The position numbers were made by a program, and so were the translations under genes. From assembly GCF_014851585.1 (NCBI RefSeq), contig NZ_JACVAB010000002.1, positions 1,033,551 through 1,097,550 of the forward strand: a stretch of 64,000 bases of DNA, read 5' to 3'. Origin of the DNA: Agrobacterium sp. AGB01 (GTDB lineage: Bacteria; Pseudomonadota; Alphaproteobacteria; Rhizobiales; Rhizobiaceae). The notes beneath the pieces are model-generated. The model saw only the letters and a list, made by a program, of their open reading frames with translations, had not been told where the DNA came from and did not search any database. Below are positions 39,267-47,564 of the stretch, piece after piece; positions within the stretch are counted from its first letter, which is position 1, and every line of letters starts with the position of its first letter.

Positions 39267-40520
39267 TCAGGCCGGGCGAACCAGAATGTGCTTTTTCTTG
39301 CCCAGCGACAGCTTGATGACATTGTCTGCCGTCACGTCGCCCGTGCCGATGATCTGACGTTCGTCAGACACGGCGTTGTCGTTGATGCGCACTGCACCAC
39401 CCTGAACGTGGCGGCGGGCTTCGCCATTCGATGTGGCAAGGCCGGCGCGAACGATCAGCGACAGCAGGCCAAGACCGGCTTCCAGCTCGGAAGCAGGAAC
39501 CTCGATCGATGGCAGATTGTCGGCCAGCGCGCCTTCTTCGAACGTCTTGCGCGCGGTTTCGGCGGCTTCTTCGGCAGCTGTGCGGCCGTGCAGCATGGCA
39601 GTGATTTCAGTCGCGAGGATTTTCTTGACCTCGTTGATCTCGGAACCAGCCAGCGCCGAGAGGCGAGCAATCTCATCCATCGGCAGCGTGGTGTAGAGCT
39701 TGAGGAAGCGGGAAACATCCGCATCCTCAGTGTTGCGCCAGTACTGCCAGAAATCATAGGCCGACAGCATGTCCGGGTTCAGCCAGACAGCACCGTTCAG
39801 CGACTTGCCCATCTTGGCACCGGAGGCGGTGGTCAGAAGCGGCGAGGTCAGCGCGTAAAGCTGCGGTGTACCCATGCGATGACCAAGGTCGATACCGTTG
39901 ATGATATTGCCCCACTGGTCGGAACCGCCCATCTGCAAGCGGCAACCGTAGCGCTTGTTCAGCTCCACGAAGTCGTAAGCCTGCAGGATCATGTAGTTGA
40001 ATTCGAGGAACGACAGCGACTGCTCGCGGTCAAGGCGTGTCTTGACGCTATCGAAAGACAACATGCGGTTGACCGAGAAGTGACGGCCGACATCGCGCAG
40101 GAATTCCAGGTAGTTAATGTCACGCAGCCAGTCGCCGTTGTTGATCATCAGCGCAGGCTTGCCCGCCTTGTCGTAATCGAGATAGTTGGCAAACACGCGC
40201 TTGATGGAGGCGATGTTGCTCTCAATGGTGTCGATGGTCATCAGCTGGCGGGCATCATCCTTGAAGGACGGATCGCCAACCATGCCGGTGCCGCCACCCA
40301 TCAGCGAGATCGGCTGGTGGCCGGTCTGCTGCATCCAGTGCAGCATCATGATCTGGATCAGGCCGCCAGCGTGCAGGCTAGGTGCGGTCGGGTCGAAGCC
40401 TATATAGGCGGTCACGGTTTCCTTGGCGAACAATTCGTCAAGACCTGCCTCGTCGGAGATCTGGTGAATGAAGCCGCGCTCATCGAGCGTGCGGAGGAAA
40501 TCGGACTTAAACCTGGACAT
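39267..40520 (-). CDS. tyrS: Tyrosyl-tRNA synthetase
   Basis: A 417-residue class I synthetase. The HIGH-equivalent is in [11 protein letters not shown] and the KMSKS-equivalent is [35 protein letters not shown] is the tyrosine-binding region. The C-terminal S4 RNA-binding domain has [18 protein letters not shown]. Divergent from anmK with 141 bp between starts, as in many Hyphomicrobiales. Confidence 0.96.
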   Translation of the reverse strand: MSRFKSDFLRTLDERGFIHQISDEAGLDELFAKETVTAYIGFDPTAPSLHAGGLIQIMMLHWMQQTGHQPISLMGGGTGMVGDPSFKDDARQLMTIDTIESNIASIKRVFANYLDYDKAGKPALMINNGDWLRDINYLEFLRDVGRHFSVNRMLSFDSVKTRLDREQSLSFLEFNYMILQAYDFVELNKRYGCRLQMGGSDQWGNIINGIDLGHRMGTPQLYALTSPLLTTASGAKMGKSLNGAVWLNPDMLSAYDFWQYWRNTEDADVSRFLKLYTTLPMDEIARLSALAGSEINEVKKILATEITAMLHGRTAAEEAAETARKTFEEGALADNLPSIEVPASELEAGLGLLSLIVRAGLATSNGEARRHVQGGAVRINDNAVSDERQIIGTGDVTADNVIKLSLGKKKHILVRPA

Positions 40521-40661
40521 AACCTTTTGTTCTCTCTGGTGTCATGTTTTCAAGTGCTGGCAAGCAGCAAACGCCGGGGCTTTAGCATTGTTTTTTGAAT
40601 TGTGCACCAGTTTCAGCCATGAATGTTAAAAACGAATCCTTGATCAGGCAGGAGTAGCGGT

Positions 40662-41783
40662 GTGGGCACTATAAAAACGGCAATTGGCCTGATGAGCGGC
40701 ACGTCGATGGACGGCATCGACATTGCCATGCTGCGCACCGATGGCGACTCATTTGTCGAGCGTGGACCAAGCGGTTACTTCCCCTATGACGCCACCTTGC
40801 GGGCCAAATGGCAGCAGGCGCTGGTCACTGCGAAAAAGATCAATGAGCGTCGCGAACGGCCGGATGATCTGGCCGAGGCCGAGACGGCACTGACGCTGTG
40901 CCATGCCGCCGTCGTGCAATCCTTTCTCAAGCAGAATGGTCTGGTGCCCTCGCATGTCGATGTCATCGGTTTTCACGGGCAGACGGTTTTGCACCGGCCT
41001 GACGACGCGCTGACGGTGCAGATTGGCGACGGTCCGCTTCTGGCGCGTGAAACCGGTATCGATGTGGTCTATGACATGCGCGCCAATGACATGGTGCATG
41101 GCGGGCAGGGCGCTCCGCTTATCCCGGCCTATCACGCTGCCCTTTCGGCCAATCTGCCGGAGGCTTTTGAAACACCTGCGGTATTCGTCAATATTGGTGG
41201 CATTTCCAACCTGACCTTTATCGGCAATGGTGGCGCACTTGCCGCCTTTGACAGTGGTCCCGGCAACATGCTGATCGACCAGTGGATGGAGGCGCATACC
41301 GGCCAGACCTTTGATAAGGGCGGGCAGGTTGCGGCCAAGGGCAGTGTCAATGCAGCGCTGAGTGAGCGATACATGGCAAGCTCGTTCTTTTCGGCCAACC
41401 AGCGGCGGTCGCTCGACCGCGGTGATTTTCTGCCACCCCAAAAGGGCGAGGTTTCGCTCGAAGATGGCGCGCGCACGTTGTCTCATGTTACGGCAGCCGC
41501 CATTCTCAAATCCGCGACCTATCTGCCCGACCACGCCAAGACCTACATTGTTTGCGGTGGCGGGCGCCTGAACCCGGTGATCATGGCGGAGTTTGCCACC
41601 CTTGCGGCTGAAAAAGGTGCCAAGGTGGTGTCGGCCGAGGCTGCCGGTTTTGATGGCGGCGCGATGGAGGCTGAGGCCTGGGCCTATCTTGCCGTGCGCT
41701 CACTCAGCGGTCTGCCTCTGACCTATCCCGGCACAACCGGTGTCAAGGAACCGGTGAGCGGCGGGGTTCTGGCAAAGGCGTGA
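40662..41783 (+). CDS. anmK: Anhydro-N-acetylmuramic acid kinase
   Basis: A 373-residue kinase that phosphorylates and opens 1,6-anhydroMurNAc from cell-wall turnover. The phosphate-binding start [15 protein letters not shown], the motif [13 protein letters not shown] and [15 protein letters not shown] are all typical. The start is a GTG at 40662 following a purine-rich stretch (AGGAG 11-15 nt upstream). It is followed by an R2 palindrome before the convergent SDR gene. Confidence 0.95.
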   Translation: MGTIKTAIGLMSGTSMDGIDIAMLRTDGDSFVERGPSGYFPYDATLRAKWQQALVTAKKINERRERPDDLAEAETALTLCHAAVVQSFLKQNGLVPSHVDVIGFHGQTVLHRPDDALTVQIGDGPLLARETGIDVVYDMRANDMVHGGQGAPLIPAYHAALSANLPEAFETPAVFVNIGGISNLTFIGNGGALAAFDSGPGNMLIDQWMEAHTGQTFDKGGQVAAKGSVNAALSERYMASSFFSANQRRSLDRGDFLPPQKGEVSLEDGARTLSHVTAAAILKSATYLPDHAKTYIVCGGGRLNPVIMAEFATLAAEKGAKVVSAEAAGFDGGAMEAEAWAYLAVRSLSGLPLTYPGTTGVKEPVSGGVLAKA

Positions 41784-42093
41784 TTTGTTGCGAAGGAGAT
41801 GCAGTCGTCTCGATCCTCACCCCTGTGCTCAACCCGCGCCGTTTTTGTTTGGTGGTTCGTCGCAACATACTCTCCTCATCTCTGTGCTTGTCACAGAGAT
41901 CCAGTGGAGCGCGTCGGCGCGATAAAAGAGTCCTTTCAGCCCAATGACTTGGGCTGGCCTGGATTTCTGTGACAAGCACAGAAATGAGGGAGTTTTTATG
42001 GACGGCGGTTGCTCCACAGCCGCCAAAATTCGATTTTATCGACAAAAGAAACGTCGTGTGGAGAGAGCGTTGCCACCCTCTCCAACAGCGTGG
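41784..42093. other. Convergent gap with R2 element
   Basis: This 310-bp gap contains one complete R2 palindrome and no visible gene. Confidence 0.6.
41876..41988. repeat. Palindromic repeat R2, copy 3 (best formed)
   Basis: The left hairpin TCTCTGT-GCTTGTC-ACAGAGA and right hairpin TTTCTGTG-ACAA-GCACAGAAA enclose a GCGC stem and AGCCCAA/TTGGGCT. The outer ends TCAT and ATGA also pair. Confidence 0.8.
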
Positions 42094-42846
42094 TCAAATC
42101 TGCGCCTGACCACCATCAACGAACAATTCGATGCCGTTGACGAAGGAGGCTTCGTCGGAGGCCAGGAACAGCACTGCCTTGGCGATTTCTTCCGGCTGGC
42201 CGATGCGACCGGCGGGAATGAGGCTGGACAGATAGTTCTTGGTGTTTTCGGCATTTTCGCCGTTGCCGAACAGTTCATTGAGGCCTGCGGTGTCGGTCAG
42301 GCCGGGGCTGACGGCGTTGACGCGGATGTGGCGGTCCTTCAGGTCAAGGATCCAGTTGCGGGCAAAGTTGCGCACTGCCGCCTTGGTGGCAGAGTAGACG
42401 CTGAAGGCCGGTGTGCCAGAAATGCTCGTTGTCGATGATGTCAGGATGATCGAGGCACCGTCACGCAGCAGCGGCAGGGCTTTCTGCACCGTAAACAGCG
42501 TGCCCTTTACGTTGGTGTCGAAGGTTTTCTGGTAATGCTCTTCGGTGATGGCACCGAGGGCTGCCATCTCACCGCCGCCAGCATTGGCAAACACCACGTC
42601 GATCTGGGCATGTTTCTGCTGTACGGCATCATAAAGGCGGTCGATATCGACCAGCTTGCTCATGTCGGCCTGAACGCCAGTAACACGGCCACCAATTTCC
42701 TTGATGGCGGCATCCAGTGCATCCTTGCGGCGGCCGGTGATGAACACGAATGCACCCTGCTGCGAGAAGGCTTTTGCGGTGGCAAGGCCAATGCCGCTGG
42801 TGCCGCCGGTGACGATTACGACCTTGTTTTCAAATGTCTTGCTCAT
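42094..42846 (-). CDS. SDR family oxidoreductase
   Basis: A 250-residue short-chain dehydrogenase. The NAD(P)-binding TGGTSGIG (13-20), NAGG, and the catalytic serine and YSATK pair are present, so it is a classical SDR. AAGGAG precedes the ATG at 42846. It is divergently transcribed from a LysR regulator with an operator-like region between them, which implies LysR control. Substrate unknown. Confidence 0.88.
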   Translation of the reverse strand: MSKTFENKVVIVTGGTSGIGLATAKAFSQQGAFVFITGRRKDALDAAIKEIGGRVTGVQADMSKLVDIDRLYDAVQQKHAQIDVVFANAGGGEMAALGAITEEHYQKTFDTNVKGTLFTVQKALPLLRDGASIILTSSTTSISGTPAFSVYSATKAAVRNFARNWILDLKDRHIRVNAVSPGLTDTAGLNELFGNGENAENTKNYLSSLIPAGRIGQPEEIAKAVLFLASDEASFVNGIELFVDGGQAQI

Positions 42847-42898
42847 TGTCTTTGCTCCTTGTTGACGACCCGTTGTCGTTGGAATGAACATGACAGCA

Positions 42899-42961
42899 GA
42901 ACGATGATGCAAATAGTCAGCAAAACTGTTACTCATCGTTCCATATGGAGAACGATGATGC
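42899..42961. promoter_or_regulatory. LysR-type operator region
   Basis: GAACGATGATGC occurs twice (42899-42910 and 42950-42961), and TCATCGTTC (42933-42941) is the inverted form between them. The last pair forms a 9-bp dyad with an 8-bp centre around CATATG and overlaps the LysR start codon, suggesting autoregulation. Confidence 0.7.
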
Positions 42962-43857
42962 GATCTGATCTGAATGATCTCGTTTATTTTGCCGAAGTGG
43001 TCACCCATGGCGGATTTACCGCAGCGGGCCGGGCACTGCGGGAACCGAAGTCGAAGCTGAGCCGCCGGGTTGCCGGGCTGGAAGCGCGTCTCGGTGTACG
43101 GCTGATCGAAAGATCCAGCCGACGCTTTCGGGTGACCGATGTCGGGCAAGCTTTCTATGAGAGGTGCAAGGCGATGCTTGAGGAGGCGGCACGCGCCGAG
43201 GCACTGGTCGCAGAAGCGCAGTCCGAACCCCATGGACTAATCCGCATGAGTTGCCCGACCGGTCTGGTGGAACCGATTTCGGCACTGATAACCCGGTTTC
43301 TCGGGCAATATCCCAAGGTAAGGCTGCAACTGGTGGCGATTGACCGCCCGGTTGATCTTATCGAGGAACGCATCGACATCGCACTGCGAGTGCGCACATC
43401 ACTGGACGGTGATGCATCGCTGACCATGCGCTCGCTTGGCAATTCTGTGCGTATTCTGGTGGCGAGCCCACAACTGGCTGGGCGCATTGGCGAGATCGAC
43501 CAGCTCTCTGCGCAGGCAACACTGTCGACCACCGACGATCATGGCGAGGTCAACTGGTTTCTGGAAACCGATGACGGACGTAGCCACACGCTGCGGCATG
43601 AACCGCGCATGGGTTGCGCTGATTTTACCGCCGTCCGAGCAGCGGCCATTGCCGGGTTGGGCGTGGCTTTGTTGCCGGACCATACCTGCCGCCAGGCGCT
43701 TGATGACGGTACGCTGGTGCGTGTCCTTCCGGCGTGGCGCGGCGTGAAGGGGCTGGTGCATCTTGTCTTCACCACACGGCGTGGCCTGCCGCCGGCGGTG
43801 CGCAAATTCATCGATAGTCTGGCAGCAGAATTTCCCGAGGACGCCTTGGCGCGCTGA
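42958..43857 (+). CDS. LysR-family transcriptional regulator
   Basis: A 299-residue regulator. The winged HTH is at residues 1-60 (LNDLVYFAEVVTHGGFTAAGRAL through LEARLGVRLIERSSRRFRVT), with the LysR effector domain after it. Position 42958 is chosen over the adjacent ATG at 42955 because GGAG then has 7-nt spacing. It probably controls the divergent SDR gene and itself through the repeats at 42899-42961. It resembles regulators of redox-type SDR genes. Confidence 0.9.
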   Translation: MRSDLNDLVYFAEVVTHGGFTAAGRALREPKSKLSRRVAGLEARLGVRLIERSSRRFRVTDVGQAFYERCKAMLEEAARAEALVAEAQSEPHGLIRMSCPTGLVEPISALITRFLGQYPKVRLQLVAIDRPVDLIEERIDIALRVRTSLDGDASLTMRSLGNSVRILVASPQLAGRIGEIDQLSAQATLSTTDDHGEVNWFLETDDGRSHTLRHEPRMGCADFTAVRAAAIAGLGVALLPDHTCRQALDDGTLVRVLPAWRGVKGLVHLVFTTRRGLPPAVRKFIDSLAAEFPEDALAR

Positions 43858-43913
43858 TGGGAACGCCGCCAGCTCCCCATTCAAAAAAAGAGAGTGGAGG
43901 CTGGCTTGATGAC

Positions 43914-44777
43914 TTACCGTGCGAAGTGTTTGGCGCCGGCCACGCAGGCAATGACGGCAACCGTTACGGCAAGCATACCCCAAGTTACCGGTTCGTTGAG
44001 CAGGGCTGCGGCCAGCGCAAGACCAAGGAAAGGCTGTAGCAACTGCAACTGGCCAACGGCGGCAATGCCTCCCTGCGACAGACCGCGATACCAGAATACA
44101 AAACCGATCAACATGCTGAACAGCGAGACATAGGCAAGTCCGATGAAGGCGGGCATGTGAATGTCTGAAAATGTCGTGGGCATGTAGAGAAAGGCAGCAG
44201 GCAGCATCAAGGGCAGGGACAGAACCAGCGCCCAGCAGATCACCTGCCAGCCGCCCAGCGTGCGTGACAGTCTGCCGCCTTCGGCATAACCCAGACCGCA
44301 GACGATGACGGCGGCCACCATCATCAGGTCACCAAATGGCGACACACTCAAGCCCTGAAACAGTGCAAAACCGGCAACCATTGCGCTGCCAAGAATGGAA
44401 AAGGCCCAGAAGGCTGGTTTGGGTCGCTCGCCGCCACGGATTGCGCCAAAGACCGCGGTTGCCAGCGGTAGCAGGCCAATGAACACGATGGAATGTGCCG
44501 AGGTCACGTGTTGCAGCGCCAGCGCCGTCAGAAGCGGAAAGCCGACCACAACACCACCGGCCACCACGGCCAGTGACACCAGTTCGCGGGGTGACGGAGG
44601 TTTCTGTTTCAGCGCCAGCAAAAAGGCGAGTGCCAGCAGGCCAGCGATTGCGCCACGCGCTACCGTCAGAAACACCGGGTCAAACTGCATGACGGCCACA
44701 CGGGTGGCCGGAAGCGACCCGCTGAAAATGACCACGCCGATAAAGCCGTTGATCCAGCCCGCACTTGTCCGTTCCAT
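43914..44777 (-). CDS. DMT/EamA-family transporter
   Basis: A 287-residue membrane protein with ten hydrophobic helices in two EamA repeats (each ending in a glycine/proline-rich helix, such as QLLQPFLGLALAAALLNEPVTW). These permeases export amino acids, metabolites or drugs. The divergent MocR-type regulator shares its 85-bp promoter region, suggesting that the exporter is controlled by a pyridoxal-phosphate-bound sensor. Confidence 0.85.
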   Translation of the reverse strand: MERTSAGWINGFIGVVIFSGSLPATRVAVMQFDPVFLTVARGAIAGLLALAFLLALKQKPPSPRELVSLAVVAGGVVVGFPLLTALALQHVTSAHSIVFIGLLPLATAVFGAIRGGERPKPAFWAFSILGSAMVAGFALFQGLSVSPFGDLMMVAAVIVCGLGYAEGGRLSRTLGGWQVICWALVLSLPLMLPAAFLYMPTTFSDIHMPAFIGLAYVSLFSMLIGFVFWYRGLSQGGIAAVGQLQLLQPFLGLALAAALLNEPVTWGMLAVTVAVIACVAGAKHFAR

Positions 44778-44832
44778 AATTTACTCCATTCATTGTCTCG
44801 CTGTTATCCAGCAAAGCCTTGGCGATACCAGT

Positions 44833-44851
44833 TACAGTCTGATACAGTCTG
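44833..44851. promoter_or_regulatory. MocR direct-repeat operator
   Basis: TACAGTCTG occurs at 44833-44841 and 44843-44851, 10 bp apart (one helical turn), in the promoter region shared by the MocR and DMT genes. Direct repeats are the usual MocR binding pattern. Confidence 0.6.
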
Positions 44852-44862
44852 CCGAAACTGTT

Positions 44863-46281
44863 ATGGACACAAAGGCAGTACAGATGGTGGAGAATGCCAA
44901 GGGCCAGACACGGGTAGCCACCGTCATGTCGACGATCCGCCAGCGGATTGCCGGGCGAACACTGACGCCGGGTGCAAAGCTGCCTTCGGTGCGGCGGCTG
45001 GCCTCAAGCCTTGATGTTTCGACGTCAACCGTGGTGGAAGCCTATGACCGGCTGGTGGCGGAAGGTGCCATCCTGTCGCGTCCCGGTTCCGGCTTTTATG
45101 TTGCCAGTCAGGTGGCGCCGTTCACGCTGACGCAGGCAGGCCCAAAGGTTGACCGGGCGGTTGACCCGTTCTGGGTGTCGCGCCAGTCGCTGGAGGCCAA
45201 TGATGATAATCTCAAGCCCGGTTGTGGCTGGCTGCCGCCATCCTGGCTTCCCGAAGACAGTATCCGGCGGGCGTTGCGTACACTTTCGCGGGCGGACGGC
45301 GCAACACTTGCCGATTATGGTTCGCCGCTTGGGCTTCCGGGCCTGCGCCAACTGGTGGCCCGGCGCATGGCCGAAAAGGGCATGGAGGCATCTCCCGACC
45401 AGATCATGCTGACGGAGTCAGGTACGCAGGCCATTGATCTCTTGTGCCGTTTCCTGCTGGAGCCGGGGGATACGGTGCTGGTGGATGACCCCTGTTATTT
45501 CAATTTCCATGCGCTGCTGCGTGCGCACCGTGCCAAGATTGTCAGTGTGCCCTATACGCCGAACGGGCCATCTATCGACGCCTTTGCCAGTACGGTCAGC
45601 GAGCACCGTCCGCGCCTCTACATCACCAATTCCGGCATACATAATCCCACCGGTGCTGCACTTTCTCCTGTCACCGCACACCGGGTGCTGAAGATCGCCA
45701 ATGAGTTCGATCTGACGATCATAGAGGATGACATCTTCTCCGATCTGGAGCAGGTGCCGGCACCACGACTTGCGGCCTTTGACGGTCTGGACCGGGTGAT
45801 CCACATAGGCAGTTTTTCCAAGACGCTTTCGGCCTCGGCGCGCTGCGGATTTGTTGCGGCAAAACCGGAATGGATCGAAGGGCTGACCGATCTGAAGATC
45901 GCCACATCCTTTGGCGGTGGCCGCATGACGGCGGAGCTGGTTTTTAACGCGCTGAGTGACGGCAGCTACCGCAAACATCTGGATGCGACGCGGCTGAGAT
46001 TGGGCCAGGCGATGAATGATGTGTCGTCCCGGCTGGAAAAGCTTGGCGTGACGCCGTGGATCAGACCGACGGCTGGCATGTTTCTGTGGTGCCAACTGCC
46101 TGATGGGGCGGATGCAACAGATGTTGCCCGGGCAGCACTTGAGCGCAAGGTGGTGATGGCGCCCGGTAACGCCTTCAGCCTTAGCCAGTCGGCCACCAGT
46201 TTCATGCGTTTTAATGTGTCGCAAAGTCTCGACCCACGAGTGTTTGAGGTGCTGGGCGATATTCTCCGGCGGCGGGTGTAA
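44863..46281 (+). CDS. MocR-type regulator (GntR HTH fused to aminotransferase fold)
   Basis: A 472-residue protein. The N-terminal GntR winged helix (VMSTIRQRIAGRTLTPGAKLPSVRRLASSL) is followed by a fold-type I aminotransferase domain with GTQAIDLL, NPTG and the PLP lysine in SFSKTLSAS. It probably senses PLP or an amino-compound adduct and regulates the neighbouring DMT gene. The ATG at 44863 is the first Met in the conserved frame. It might in principle be an active aminotransferase. Confidence 0.9.
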   Translation: MDTKAVQMVENAKGQTRVATVMSTIRQRIAGRTLTPGAKLPSVRRLASSLDVSTSTVVEAYDRLVAEGAILSRPGSGFYVASQVAPFTLTQAGPKVDRAVDPFWVSRQSLEANDDNLKPGCGWLPPSWLPEDSIRRALRTLSRADGATLADYGSPLGLPGLRQLVARRMAEKGMEASPDQIMLTESGTQAIDLLCRFLLEPGDTVLVDDPCYFNFHALLRAHRAKIVSVPYTPNGPSIDAFASTVSEHRPRLYITNSGIHNPTGAALSPVTAHRVLKIANEFDLTIIEDDIFSDLEQVPAPRLAAFDGLDRVIHIGSFSKTLSASARCGFVAAKPEWIEGLTDLKIATSFGGGRMTAELVFNALSDGSYRKHLDATRLRLGQAMNDVSSRLEKLGVTPWIRPTAGMFLWCQLPDGADATDVARAALERKVVMAPGNAFSLSQSATSFMRFNVSQSLDPRVFEVLGDILRRRV

Positions 46282-46393
46282 CGGAAACGCATTGGCGCGT
46301 TGGCGCCAGCACGCAAAAAACCGTAAAAAACCTCTTGCGCCGTACCCAACGTCATACCTTACATCAGGGGCATGATTGAGCGGGAACGAGTGC

Positions 46394-47479
46394 ATGCATA
46401 TGGCAGCAAGCGATGAAAATTTCGAACTGACGGCGGCGCAATGTGCGCGGCGTGTCGGCATTTCGGTCCGCGCCTTGCGGCACTATGAACAGGCCGGAAT
46501 TATCAAACCCCGCCGGACCGATAAGAACTGGCGTCTCTATGGCGCGAGGGAAGTCGCACGTCTCTATGAAATCCTGACGCTGAAACATCTTGGCCTCAGC
46601 TTGCACGAAATTCGCGGCATTCTGGTTGGCAAGACCACCGATCTCGCTGGCCTGCTTGGCATGCAAAGCGAGACGCTGCAGGTGCAGCTGGAGCGCACAC
46701 AAAACAGTCTGGCCACCATCAATACGCTGCGCGGCAAGATCGCGGCTGGTGGCGATCTATCGATTGAAGATCTGTTGAAACTGACCAAGGAGGCAAACAT
46801 GGCTGACATATCGCCCGATGCCGTGGCATGGCGCCGTTACGAACAGGCGCGGCCGCGCAGTGAAAAAAAGATCGATCCGTGGCTCTATGGCCAATATGCC
46901 GGAAATTACGTGCTGGACGGTCTGGGTTATGTCATCACGCAGAAAGACGGCAGGCTTTTTACCCGTATGACAGGACAGCCGGAGCTGGAAATCTTTGCTG
47001 AAGATGTCGACCGGTTTTTCTACAAGGCGGTTCAGGCGCAATTGACCTTTACCCGCGATCACACCGGTGCCGTTACCGGGCTGGTGTTGCACCAGAACGG
47101 TTATGAGCAGGCAGCGCCACGGGTGCAGGAGGTCGTGGTCAGCGAGTTGGAAAAAGGCCTGTCCGAGCGGGTGAAAAACCGCCAGCCATTTGAAAACAGC
47201 GAAGTGCTGTTGCGCCAACTGATTGAACAACACCAGCGTGGTGAGCCGGATTACGAGCAGATGAGCCCGCTTCTGGCCCAGGCAGCCAGCGAGCAGATCG
47301 ATGTCATAAAGGCTGATCTGGCACGGCTGGGGCCTCTTCGTGACATCAGCTTCAAGGGTGTCTCAGCCGAGGGCTGGGATGTCTACGATGTCAGGTTTGA
47401 AGAGGGTGAGTTGGAATGGCGGTTCACACTGGCGGCGGATGGCAAATTTGCCGGTATCCTCATCCGTCCGCCACTGTGA
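46394..47479 (+). CDS. MerR-family regulator with a C-terminal DUF3471-like sensor
   Basis: A 361-residue protein. The N-terminal MerR HTH is clear (LTAAQCARRVGISVRALRHYEQAGIIKPRRT, then KHLGLSLHEIRGIL) with a dimerising coil to about residue 130. The second half is unlike usual MerR sensors: YGQYAGNYVLD...LFTRMTGQPELEIFAEDVDRFFYKAVQAQLTFTRD resembles DUF3471, a domain normally at the end of class C beta-lactamase-like enzymes, and a last region resembles the small barrel near it. It probably binds a small hydrophobic or peptide ligand. ATG starts at 46394 and 46400 are both possible. Confidence 0.7.
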   Translation: MHMAASDENFELTAAQCARRVGISVRALRHYEQAGIIKPRRTDKNWRLYGAREVARLYEILTLKHLGLSLHEIRGILVGKTTDLAGLLGMQSETLQVQLERTQNSLATINTLRGKIAAGGDLSIEDLLKLTKEANMADISPDAVAWRRYEQARPRSEKKIDPWLYGQYAGNYVLDGLGYVITQKDGRLFTRMTGQPELEIFAEDVDRFFYKAVQAQLTFTRDHTGAVTGLVLHQNGYEQAAPRVQEVVVSELEKGLSERVKNRQPFENSEVLLRQLIEQHQRGEPDYEQMSPLLAQAASEQIDVIKADLARLGPLRDISFKGVSAEGWDVYDVRFEEGELEWRFTLAADGKFAGILIRPPL

Positions 47480-47535
47480 GTGCCGTTATGAGTGTGGTTT
47501 CGATGTTTGTTTCGACACCGGTCTCTGTTGTGGTT

Positions 47536-47564
47536 GAGATTGCGCGCCTGTCGCAATCTCTTTT
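47536..47564 (+). terminator. Terminator of the MerR gene
   Basis: GAGATTGCG (47536-47544) and CGCAATCTC (47552-47560) form a perfect 9-bp stem followed by TTTT. It abuts the stop of the convergent pbp gene. Confidence 0.85.
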
